From the NCBI GenBank assembly GCA_034440615.1, contig JAOTOM010004003.1, positions 62,001 to 126,000 on the forward strand: 64,000 nucleotides of DNA, read 5' to 3'. Below are positions 11,232 through 21,095 of this stretch, piece by piece (positions within the stretch are counted from its first letter, which is position 1; every line of letters starts with the position of its first letter). A program made the position numbers and the translations under genes. The notes under the pieces are model-generated. The model saw only the letters and a list, made by a program, of their open reading frames with translations, made no database searches and was not told where the DNA came from. Source of the DNA: Ashinkailepas kermadecensis. Lineage: Eukaryota > Arthropoda > Thecostraca > Neolepadidae.

Positions 11232-13044
11232 AATCATATAAAATAGCTGGAAATAAAGTTAGGAGGTGTGTTAGGGCATCTAAAAGACGAGCTGAAATCA
11301 AATTAGCTCGGGAATGTTCAGCAGGTAATGGCTAAGAGATTCTTTAGTTTCTACAAATTTAAGGCTAAAAAGTGTAGTGTAGGACCACTGGAGGTAGATG
11401 GGGAATTAGTGGTTGATGATTGTGATATTGTGGAATCCCTAAGCAAGCAATTCTCATCAGTTTTCACTAAAGAGAATTCTGGTATAATAGAAACAACTGA
11501 ATCTTATGCCATGACAGGTGATAGGTTGGAGTATCTTGCAATAACTACAGAAGCTGTAGAAAAGCAGTTGCAGAATACAAAACCTAATAAAGCTTCTGGA
11601 CCAGATGATATATATGCTAGGGTCGTAGTAGAGTGTGCTAAAGCTTTAGCAGTTCCCCCAGGTTTAATTTTCAGGCAGTCTATGGAATATTCTGAAGTGC
11701 CTGAAGATTGGAGAAATGCAAATGTAGTACAAATTTTCAAAAAGGGAAGTTTGAAGTGTGTAGGGAACTACAGGCCAGTCAGTTTGACCTCAATAGTTTG
11801 CAAGGTACTGGAAAATCTGGTTAAACAGAATGTTCAGATTCATCTTGATAGGCATGCACAATCTTTTAAGGGATACTCAACATGGATTTCGATCTTGAAG
11901 GTCTTGTTTAACTAACCTTTTGGAGTTCATGGAGTATGTTACAAAAGAAGTAGACAATCAAAGCAGGATAGATGTTGTGTACTTGGACTTTAGCAAAGCT
12001 TTTGATAAAGTTCCACATGGGAGGCTAATTCATCAACTACAGCAACATGGGATTGTTGGAAAAGCTCTATGTTGGATTGAAGCATGGTTGAGGGGAAGGA
12101 AACAAAGGGTAATGTTAAATCGATGCAAATCTGATTGGAAGGATATTCTGAGTGGAGTACCATAGGGCTCTGTTCTAGGGCCACTTTGCTTTATCACCTT
12201 TGTGAATAACATTTAGGTAGGGCTGAGGAATCAAGTGTTCAAATTTGCTGATGACATCAAGCTGGTAGGAGTGGCAAACAGTTGTGATCAATCTATAAAT
12301 ATTCAACTAGACTTGGAGGACCTAAAAAAGTGGGCTGATCAATGGCAGATGTCTTTCAACTATGACAAGTGTAAGGTTATGCATCTGGGGTCTGGAGGTG
12401 AGACTTTAAGATATACAATGGGAGGGAGGGAACTGGATGTTATTGAAGAGGAAAGGGACTTAGGTGTGTTGGTTTCAAGAGACCTTAAAGCAGAAAAACA
12501 ATGTAGCTCAGCTAGGAACAGGGCACTCAGAATGCTGGGACTCATTAATAGAAGTGTGATATATAAGAGCAAGGAAGTCATGAAAAAAACTGTATTTAGC
12601 ATATGTGCGACCCCACTTGGAATATTCTGTGGGGAGCATGTAGCAAGCATGGAGCCCCTACCTAGAAAAAGATATTGACATGTTAGAAAGAGTGCAGCAC
12701 AAAGCAACTAGACTTATCAGTGGAATAGGTAACTTAGAATATGGAGAAAGGCTTGTGGCATTGGATATGTACTCACTCAAGTATAGGAGATTAAGGGGGA
12801 CATGATTGAAATGTACACAATTGTTAAAGGACTAGATCAGGTCAATTTGAATGGTGCTCTTCAGTTTAGAGTATCACATAGGGGTCATCAATTCAGGTTA
12901 GACAAGTTGAGGTGTAGGACAGTTAAGCGACAACAGGTCTTCAGTCAAAGGGTTGTTGACCAGTGGAATGGGCTGCCTGCTGATGTTGTGGAATGGGCTG
13001 CCTCATTGAATGTATTGAGAAGTAGGGTGGACAATTTTTTTTAG
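11232..13044 (+). mobile_element. 5'-truncated CR1/L2-like LINE, decayed
   Basis: Remnant of the ORF2 reverse transcriptase. It starts in the linker upstream of RT (SYKIAGNK then KRRAEIKLAREC). A one-base insertion near 11329 shifts into KRFFSFYKF. RT blocks follow in order: PNKASGPDDI, NYRPVSLTSIVCKVLE, DFSKAFDKVPH (motif A), ILSGVP then a TAG replacing Gln in motif B (12163), FADDIKLVG (motif C, intact FADD), and the C-terminal segment ending FSQRVVDQWNGLPADVVEWA to the stop at 13044. At least one more frameshift (near 11880) and an in-frame stop near 12215 break it. The endonuclease and ORF1 are absent. Inactive copy. Confidence 0.85.
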
Positions 13045-13215
13045 ACAGGAAAATCTTGTTTTTGAGTTCTAATTTGTGATGGATGGGGTGAGATTTATGT
13101 TAAGTAAGTGTGCACGGCACAGACCCCTTTAAGCAGGCATGGATACAGTAGGAAAATTATTGATAAGGCATTCAATCCACATGTGTTAAGAGAGATCAGG
13201 GGAATAGGACTGGAT

Positions 13216-14020
13216 AGTAAAGATATCAAAATCCCTGATGAAGACAATTTGGCAATACCATCATACAAGTGTGGTCTTACCTCCTATCATATGGGCAGAT
13301 GATCACCACATCTGGCAAGGTAGGGTATTGTTGCAGTTTACTATAACTAGGTGGTTTATAAGGTGGTTGGTTGGTTATTTGGGCTTAAGGGCGCATCGAC
13401 TGCGTTGGTCATACAGCGCCCATGGATAGCTAGGGTGGATAGGCATTGATGGGTGTGTGGGATGTTGGAGGACTGGTTTCTTCAGGATGTGGGATGGTTG
13501 GGGTTTGTCTTTTTGCCGGGCTTATGGTGTCTTCCATTTGCAGACTTAACTGGATGGGCTTTTGGGTCTCTTATTAAGTCTGAAGCTTTATAACTTTATA
13601 TAGGGTGTACCTAGCAATGGATTCAGCACCTTCCTTCGGGATGTGATACTGATGAGATTGTCTATGGTAGCACAATGGGTATGATGGGAGGAGTTTGTAA
13701 TTGTTGAGTGTGTTATGCAATAGCAAGTGAAAGGTGCTAGATAGGCTGGGATATATAGCTCCCTAGGAATTTGAGATAAGGGATTGATTGGGGTGAGAGT
13801 ATGTACATTTCTAGTACCTTGTCTAGATAGGCTTAACCCAGATGGGCCCCTGTGGCTCTTATGAAGCCTTAACACTGTATGACTTGTAGTTATAGTAAAC
13901 TGCAACAATACCCTACCTTGCCAGATGTGGTGATCATCTGCCCATATGATAGGAGGTAAGACCACACTTGTATGATGGTATTGCCAAATTGTCTTCATCA
14001 GGGATTTTGATATCTTTACT
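13216..14020. repeat. perfect 134-bp inverted repeat
   Basis: Arms 13216-13349 and 13887-14020 are exact reverse complements over 134 bases, separated by 537 bp. The spacer carries a hairpin-tail fragment (13367-13422, copy B) and two diverged copies of a ctta-c--gatgggc---tg-gtctctta segment. Neither arm is obviously part of the LINE that ends at 13044. Confidence 0.95.
13367..13422 (-). mobile_element. hairpin-tail fragment (copy B)
   Basis: Element orientation is minus. Stem GGGCGC (13416-13421 read in reverse) with a 21-base loop region containing TGACCA and AGTCGA, stem GCGCCC, then TTAAGCCCAAATAACCAACC. Target-site duplication not clear. Confidence 0.65.
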
Positions 14021-14469
14021 CCCTTGCTAAGGTAGGTAGCCTACCTAGGTACCTACTCATTTAGGTACCTATGTTTACGAATGTGGTGAACATGATGTGA
14101 CCACTTATTTCCTCTGCAAATGCATACTTTTCAGTTGGGAGAAAAAATAACACCTAAAAGGGGGCTTGGGTTGGGCCAGACTGCAAAGTAGGTAGGTATG
14201 GCAATTTCAACAATATCGTAAGTTTCCAATTTTTAAAATAACACATTTCCAAATTAAAAAGCCTAATTGAACCTAGGCTGAGCTAAGCTAGCCTGAACCG
14301 TTTTCAGTTGCGGAAACAGTGGTTTTGCATTCCATTTTTGGGAACTTTCCATTTTTGGAAATTGCTTCCATAATTTGGAATGCTATTTTCCAAAAATGGG
14401 AATGCTGGTGTGTCAGTGCTCCCATTTTTGGAAGCTATTACATCATCACTGCACTGAAATCAATTTTAG
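14021..14469. repeat. dispersed repeat copy and AT-rich spacer
   Basis: 14065-14180 is a diverged copy of 10050-10165. The remainder contains short cctaggc/taacct-like motifs and repeated 'ccatttttgga' words. No gene. Confidence 0.4.
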
Positions 14470-14495
14470 CTTGAATTAAAGAAAAATCGCTTGTT

Positions 14496-14933
14496 GTGGC
14501 TGGTTGCATCTATATGGTTGCTCTAAAGGATGTTGGTGATAGGATAGAAGGAGTGATGAAGGGTAGTGGAGAGAGCACAACAGTAATTGTGCAGGTTGGT
14601 GTAAATGATGTAGGAAAAGCAAAAACAGAGGAAACAATACAAGGGTATAGGGCTTTGATAGGTAGGTTAGCTGTGAGTAGGAAACGAGGAATGGTAACAT
14701 CCATCCTCCCTATGGCTAACGCAAGCATAGAGTGGTACTCGAGGGCCATTGGGCTGAATACCAGGGTGGCCAAGATTTGTAAGGAACTTGGGGTGGGGTT
14801 CTTGGATTTGTGGGGGGATTTCTGGGGGAGGACTGAAATGTTTGCATTAGATGGGTTACATTTGAGCAAGAGAGGAGTTGAATTGCTCAGCAATAGGTAT
14901 GAGGAGGCTCTCAATAGGAAACAGGGAAACTAG
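14496..14933 (+). pseudogene. LINE ORF1 fragment, SGNH esterase domain
   Basis: The C-terminal two-thirds of an SGNH/GDSL-type esterase domain as found in ORF1 of CR1/L2 LINEs. Visible blocks are VQVGVNDVGK (the G-x-N-D block III) and DGLHLSKRGVELLSNRY (the D-x-x-H catalytic block V). The first block (GDS) is missing because the copy is truncated or diverged upstream; the open frame can be followed back to about 14480 without an ATG. It ends at a TAG and is followed by 170 bp before ORF2. In this family the domain is thought to bind membranes or RNPs rather than to be a metabolic enzyme. Confidence 0.8.
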
Positions 14934-15103
14934 GCAGGTCATGGGGGGATGTAGCTGATAGAGAGAGAAGTCTTGCAAACACCTCACAGTCAGCAAATAG
15001 GGGTAGCAGTAGATCAAGGGGGCAGAGTGGTAGCTCATCCAGAGATGATAGAGCTACTCAACATGAAAAAGCGAAAGAGGGTTATGGAACTTTTGTTAAG
15101 TGT

Positions 15104-16618
15104 ATGATGCTTAATGCTCAGAGCATTCGATCCAAATTTGATGAGTTCAAGTGTTATGTTGCTGAGGAGAAACCAGATTTTGTTTGCATTACTGAGGCAT
15201 GGGTCAGTGAGGGATATTTTGGGGATAACTTGCAGGACTATGAGATCCAGGGATACAATATGTTTGCATGCAATAGGGGTCCAGCAGTGAAAGGGGGTGG
15301 TGTAATGCTCTATGTGAATAGCTTATACAGTTCTCAGAAAGTAGCAGATGGGGTAAAAAATGTGTCTGTGGAGTCCATTTGGCTTGATGTTGCTGTGGGA
15401 AGAGGCAACAGCAATAAACTGAGGATTGGAGCTTTGTATCGATCAGGAACCTTGCCATATTCTCAGCAACTGGAGCTCGATAAGGTGATTTGTGAGGAAA
15501 TCAGTAGAAACTTTCAGAGGAAATGCCTTATTCTTGGTGACTTTAATCTAAAAGGATATGAAAATGTTGGTGTTGGCTCCCCATCATGTAAACTATTTAG
15601 GAAATGCCTTGAAGAGGACTTGTTCTTACACCAGTTTGTAATGGAACCAACCAGGCAGGGCTCATTCTTGGACCTTGTCTTCTCAGATTTAAGTGATTTA
15701 GTTCAAGACTTGACTGTAGGAGAAACTCTGGGAAGAAGTGACCATAACATAGTGAGATTTAAGGTACAAATAGCAGGGACAATCAAGGATAACTTGGCAA
15801 AGATTCCAAATTTTAACAGGGCAGACTTTGACTCCATGAGAGAGGCTTTAAGTGCCATAAAATGGGAAGAAGAATTTTGTGATTTAAATGCCTGTGAAAT
15901 GTGGGAAAAGTTCAACTTGAGGGAAATTCAGATTAGACATGTCCCCCAAAAGCAAAGGCGCAAAAGAAGGGTAGGAAAGCCAGCATGGCTTACACCAGAT
16001 GTGATGAAAGCAATTAAGGCTAAGAAAGATGCAGTTAGAGTATTTAAGGAAGCTTCAAATAACGTAAATCTAAGGTCATATAAAAAATCTAGAGATGCTG
16101 TGAAGCAGAAAATCAGAGCAGCAAAGCGAGCAAAAGAATTGGATTTGGCTAGGAACTGTAATGGGGACAGTAAAAAGTTCTTTAGTTTCTACAAGCTAAG
16201 TAAAGTTTCAAGCACAATTGGTCCACTGGAAGTAAATGGGACTATATTGAGTGAGGATTGTGAGATGGTTGAGGAGCTGAGCAAGCAGTTTAAATCAGTG
16301 TTTACAGCGGAGGATGTGATAAATTTGCCAACCGTGAACCACAGTTCAGTGACAGGTGATCAGATACACAATGTTGATTTCATTGATAGTGATGTTGTTT
16401 TCAATTATATCCAAAAAATAAAGCCAAACAAGGCAGCAGGACCTGATGGAATTTATGCTAAGGTATTGCAGGAAGCTGAAAAGGAACTGGCAATTCCACT
16501 TAGTATAATATTTTGTAGATCAGTTTCACAAAATGAAATTCCAACAGATTGGAAAAAGGCGCAAAAGAAGAGTAGGAAAGCCAGCATGGCTTACACCAGA
16601 TTTGACAAAAGCAATTAA
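15104..16618 (+). pseudogene. LINE ORF2 N-terminal half: EN and RT start
   Basis: 504-codon open frame with an endonuclease/exonuclease/phosphatase fold. It has LNAQSIRSK at the start (Asn about residue 4), CITEAWVSEG (Glu 31), LILGDFNLKG (the GDFN block, about 144) and GRSDHNIVRF (the SDH block, about 211). A basic linker (KQRRKRRVGKPAWLTPDVMK) follows, then the first part of RT (IKPNKAAGPDGIYAKV). Catalytic residues of EN all look present. At about 16555 the frame jumps into the second copy of a 601-bp tandem duplication in the wrong phase and stops at 16618. Confidence 0.85.
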
Positions 16619-17155
16619 GGCTAAGAAAGATGCATTTAGAGTATTTAAGGAAGCTTCAAATATAGTAAATCTAAGGTTGTATCAAAAAGCTAGAGATGCT
16701 GTGAAACAGAAAACCAGAGCAGCAAAGCGAGCAAAAGAATTGGATTTGGCTAGGAACTGTAATGGGGACAGTACAAAGTTCTTTAGTTTCTACAAGCTAA
16801 GTAAAGTTTCAAGCACAATTGGTCCACTGGAAGTAAATGGGATTATATTGAGTGAGGATAGTGAGATGGTTGAGGAATTGAGCAAGCAGTTTAAATCAGT
16901 GTTTACATTGGAGGATGTGACAAATCTGCAAACTCTGAACCACAGCCCAGCAACAGGTGATCAGTTACATGATGTTGATTTCATTGACAGTGATGTTGTT
17001 TTGAATTATGTCAGGAAAATAAAGCCAAACAAGGCAGCAGGACCTGATGGAATTTATGCTAGGGTATTGCGGGAAGCTGAAAAAGAATTGGCAATTCCAC
17101 TCAGTATAATATTTTGTAGATCAGTTTCACAAAATGAAATTCCAACCGATTGGAA
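15954..17155 (+). repeat. 601-bp tandem duplication inside LINE ORF2
   Basis: 15954-16554 and 16555-17155 are direct tandem copies, from aaaggcgcaaaagaag to attggaaaa, differing at a few percent of sites. Both copies encode the EN-RT linker and the first RT block. Confidence 0.9.
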
Positions 17156-18450
17156 AAGGGCAAATGTAGTTCCTATTTTCAAGAAAGGAGAAAGAGGGAT
17201 AGTTGAAAACTATAGGCCAGTAAGCCTCACATCACTAGTCTGCAAGGTACTTGAATCAATTATCAAGGATAAAATAGTTAGTTTTCTGGAAGGAAACAGT
17301 GATTCAAGATACTCAACATGGGTTTAGAAAAGGGTGATTGTGTCTCACAAATCTCTTGGACTTTTTTAATTTTGTTACAGAACAATTTGATAAAGGAAAT
17401 CAGGTTGATGTAGCATAGCTTGACTTTAGCATGGCCTTTGACAAGGTACCTCATAAACGGTTAATGATGCAGCTTCAGGCCCATGGTATTGTGGGTAACA
17501 TCCTAAAATGGATAGGGTTGTGGCTTTCAGACAGACAGCAGAGTGATGCTAAATGGTACAAAATCATCATGGCAAAATGTTCTTAGTGGAGTCCCCCAAG
17601 GGTCAGTTCTGGGACCACTATTGTTCATTATGTTTGTATATAACATTGAAAGTGGCCTAAGCAGTAAGGTTTTGAAATTTGCAGATGATTTGAAGGTCTT
17701 TAGGGCAATAACAGGGCACAATGAGCGGGTCTTGCTGTAGAAAGACTTAGACAAGCTTGTGAAGTGGTCCGAAAAATGGCAAATGAAATTTAATTTTGAT
17801 AAGTGCAAAATCATGCATGTAGGTAGGCAGCATATGAAGGCGCCATACTTGATGGGTGGCCAAGTACTATCTGTGACTCAGCAGGAGAAGGACTTAGGTG
17901 TTATTTTTAACACAAAATTGGGGGCATTAGAACAGACCAAAGAAGCCAGGAAGAAGGCACTAAGAATGCTTGGGGCAATAAATAGGAATGTATCATACAA
18001 AATTGAGGAAGTCATCAGGAAGCTTTATTGTGCATATGTCAGGCCACATCTGGAATATTGTGTCCAAGCTTGGTCCCCTAGTTATGAAAAAGATTGTTGG
18101 CTTTTAGAGAGAGTGCAAAAGAGGGTAACAAAAATGGTTAATGGTATAGGCAACCTGGCATATGAGGAAAGATTGAAGAAATTGAATATGTTTTCACTTA
18201 GATATAGAAGGCCGAGAGGAGATCTCATCGAGGTTTTTAAATTTGTTCATGGTCAGGAACAGGGATATCTCAGGGAAATGTTTGAATTTAACAGAAATGA
18301 TGCACTTAGAGGTCATCAATTCAAAATTAAAGTTAATCACAGCAGGACAAGGTTATGACACTCTTTCTTCACCAACAGGGTAGTAGAACACTGGAACCAG
18401 CTGCCAGAAACAATTGTCAGTAGCACCACTGAACTTTTTGAAAGGGAAAA
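16533..18450 (+). pseudogene. LINE ORF2 reverse transcriptase, broken
   Basis: The second copy of the duplicated segment runs in frame to 17327 through ANVVPIFKKGERG and NYRPVSLTSLVCKVLE. After a frameshift come QFDKGNQVDVA, a stop, then LDFSMAFDKVPH (motif A), SGVPQGSVLGPLLF (motif B, 17583-17624), KFADDLKVF (motif C with FADD) and FDKCKIMHVG. Next is the CR1-type thumb/C-terminus AYVRPHLEYCVQAWSP and LRYRRPRGDLIEVFK, ending with FFTNRVVEHWNQLP at about 18400 after a stop at 18358. It carries at least three frameshifts or stops. Confidence 0.85.
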
Positions 18451-18455
18451 AATTA

Positions 18456-18576
18456 TTTTAAAAAAAGGGGGGGTTTTTTTTTTTTTTTAGGGGGGGGTGT
18501 TTAAAAAAATTTTTGGAAAACTTTTTTTTTTTAAAAAAAACAAAAAAAAAAACCCCCTTTTTTTTTTTTAATTTAA

Positions 18577-18611
<35 letters not shown>

Positions 18612-18633
18612 AATAAATATGCCTCCCCTTAAA

Positions 18634-18670
<37 letters not shown>

Positions 18671-18790
18671 TTTTAAAAAAAAATTTAAAAATAAAAAAAA
18701 AAATTTAAAAAAAAAAAAAAAAAATATTTTAATTAAAATTAACCCCAATTTTTTTTTTTATTTAAATTTTTTTTTTTTAAAAAAAAATTG
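18456..18790. other. homopolymer block, probably unreliable sequence
   Basis: Long runs of A, T, G and C only (for example t20+ then a7, g8, a30+) with no normal sequence between. It begins abruptly inside the last LINE codons. This looks like a low-quality read or consensus error rather than biology; the true LINE 3' end is probably hidden here. Confidence 0.75.
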
Positions 18791-18904
18791 AGATTCAACA
18801 TCAAAAAAACAATACAAACTTAATGGTTGAAATTTGGCACACAGATCTAATAGAAGTTTTGTATCTTTAAAAAAAATGGTTTTAAAAAAATGTCCCACAA
18901 CAGA

Positions 18905-18980
18905 AACATAACATAACATAGCTTAACCAAACCTAACCACTTTGCATGCTTCATGGAGGTAAAATATGTGCAAAACTTGT
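18905..18980. repeat. repeat shared with 11115-11185
   Basis: Same orientation copy of the segment described at 11115-11185, beyond the second LINE. Confidence 0.5.
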
Positions 18981-19628
18981 CTCGTGATTACCTAAAACTG
19001 CAATAATACCAAATTTGTTGCCTTTCCCACAGCCATGCGGTATGACCTGTCAGACCAGCTTGGACTGGCTACATCACTTCCTGGAGAGGCGGCTTTACTT
19101 CTCAGTACCTAGCAAAGCCCTTAACATAGTACCTAGATGCCTACCTACATACAAATCATGACAAAAACCCGCCACCAGACGACACCACGTACTAACCGCC
19201 AAGGCCATATAATCTCGCTCGCCGCGAACGCTGACTTGCAAACACGTGCAGTAGTGAATAGATGAGGGCAGTAAAGGTATCAAAGTAAAGGTATCTTGGT
19301 GGGGATCCTTTGGGACAGGGATTTTTTTGTTTGTTGCTGTCTTCGGCTTCGGTAGGTTTCCTGAGAATTCCTTATTAATGTTTGCGTTTTCTTTGCTTCT
19401 AGAAAACTTAATATTAACTGAAACACATGCCCTTTATCCAAGAAGTTTGATTTTACCGGCACAAAAATTAATTCTCAGCAGCACGCTAGCACCATGCTAA
19501 ATGTGGCGCACGTTCCCTGGTGCGGATGATAATCCGGCGGGGTATTGTTTGTACTATGCCTTTGGTGGATTCTGGTGTGTTTGGGATTATGTGTGCAGTT
19601 ATGAAATAGCTTGGTTGAACATTTCACG
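18981..19628. other. MSL2 upstream region
   Basis: Presumed promoter and 5'UTR of MSL2. Composition changes from AT-rich LINE debris to balanced sequence. No TATA box is evident. A three-codon upstream frame (ATGAAATAG, 19601-19609) precedes the start, and an in-frame TGA at 19602-19604 closes the MSL2 frame upstream. Confidence 0.4.
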
Positions 19629-20822
19629 ATGTCCTCGAGCCATGCTCTTTCTTTGCACCTGAAAATGTGCAAACTTGTGGTTGAGGCATCTGCCGAAGAA
19701 AGTACAAGTTGGGGAGATCTGTACAAAATATTGCCGCAACTGCGCCAAGCACTTGCATGTACAGTGTGTGGGTCTATTGTAGAAAATCCCATAGGGTCCT
19801 CAGAGCAACAATGCTATCACAATGTCTGCAACAGATGTAAGGGTGGTAAGAAACGTCTCAAGCCATCGTGTGGTTTTTGTAAGGACTACCAAATGTATGT
19901 CCCAAACAAGCAACTTCAATTGATTGTTGAGGCCTTCCGCAAAACATGTCAATATTTGCAACAAACAGAAATATATCAAAAACTGAACTCATTCTCACTA
20001 AATGGGAGCAAGTCCAGTATCGTTGAACTGATACAAGAGGGGGCTGGCTGTGAAGATCCAACCAAGTGGACTGTAAAAGAAGATGATGAGAACCAAACTG
20101 TTCCTGTTGTGAAGAGTGAGGTTGTTGATTCTGAGCATTCCTCTGGTGAAAGTGGTGTTACATACCATGCTAACATCCACATATCAACTCCAGTGACAAC
20201 ATCAGCCATCTCCTCTCAGCAGACCATACCAGGATTGACTACAGGAGTACAGTGTATGCAACCTAGTCCTGATATCCGGTATGCCCACCAACCTGTTGTT
20301 TCACATGTTTCTCCACCACCAGCTCCACCATCATCATCTGCTCCTGTTTCTCACTCATTCTATTCCATGTTTTTCTCAAATGATGGAGGACAGTGCCCAA
20401 AACTGAAGGGTCAAACAATGGAAACAGCAAGCTATCACAGGTACCCAGCAGTAACATTATTTGGTCAGAATGGAGACTTTGCAAGTTCCAGAGTGGTGCA
20501 GGCAATCAATACATCAAGAAGTGGCAAGAAGAAGCTACAAAAGGGGTGCAGATGTGGAAATGCTACTCCAACTCCTGGAAAACTCACCTGCTGTGGACAG
20601 AGGTGTCCCTGCTATGTGGAGTCAAGAGCCTGCTTGGACTGCAAGTGTAGGGGCTGTAGGAACTCTCATCAACCTGGGGGAAGGAAGGTGAGACCTCACA
20701 TACCCAACCAAGAGAACATCAAGGTTCATGAACTGCAACCTGTCCTTCAGCCATCCCCAACCCCAGAAGCTGCTCAGATCCATCAGCAGCAGCCATCACA
20801 CCAGTACCACCAACACCATCAT

Positions 20823-20896
<74 letters not shown>

Positions 20897-21095
20897 GCAA
20901 CCTGTGTACCACCCAGTACGAATAGGCTCACCTCATCACCAGGCAGGTCCTTTGCCACCTGTTCACCAAGTCATTCACATGCCCCATCCTGTGTTTCAGG
21001 CACCAATGTTCATCAACACTCTCCCTGTTGCAACAATTGGGAGCAATGTTTTCATGACAGATTCATCCCAGAACAGTGACACCATTGAAGTGTGA
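19629..21095 (+). CDS. MSL2: E3 ubiquitin-protein ligase MSL2
   Basis: 488-residue single-exon homologue of MSL2, the RING-type ubiquitin ligase of the male-specific-lethal complex that partners MSL1 and guides MOF-dependent H4K16 acetylation in the nucleus. The unusual MSL2 RING is at residues 44-84: CTVC, CYH, CNRC and CGFC supply the Cys/His ligands, followed by KDYQMYVPNKQL. The DNA-binding CXC domain is at 306-345 (GCRCGNATPTPGKLTCCGQR, then CPC, CLDCKCRGC), with all expected cysteines. After it come a His then Gln run (about 397-425) and a Pro/His-rich tail ending at a TGA. The ATG at 19629 is chosen because the frame is closed at 19602, it has A at -3, and it matches the family's N-terminal helix before RING (LYKILPQLRQALAC). 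It is somewhat shorter than vertebrate MSL2. Intact; no intron is visible in the coding part. Confidence 0.95.
20820..20900 (+). repeat. CAT/CAG repeat in MSL2
   Basis: (cat)6 followed by about 22 CAG/CAA codons, encoding a His run then a Gln run in the linker after the CXC domain. CAA interruptions near the end would stabilise it. Confidence 0.95.

Larger units (their letters stand above)
14470..18455 (+). mobile_element. CR1/L2-like LINE, near full length, decayed
   Basis: Non-LTR retrotransposon with an ORF1-derived SGNH-esterase domain (14496-14933), an apurinic-like endonuclease (15104-15760) and a reverse transcriptase (16350-18450). The order esterase, EN, RT without RNase H is typical of the CR1/L2 group. 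The 5' end is truncated within ORF1. The RT region carries a 601-bp tandem duplication, frameshifts near 16555, 17315 and 17520, and stops (for example TAG in motif A at about 17414). The 3' end runs into the homopolymer block at 18456-18790. Not capable of encoding its own machinery as read. Confidence 0.9.
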
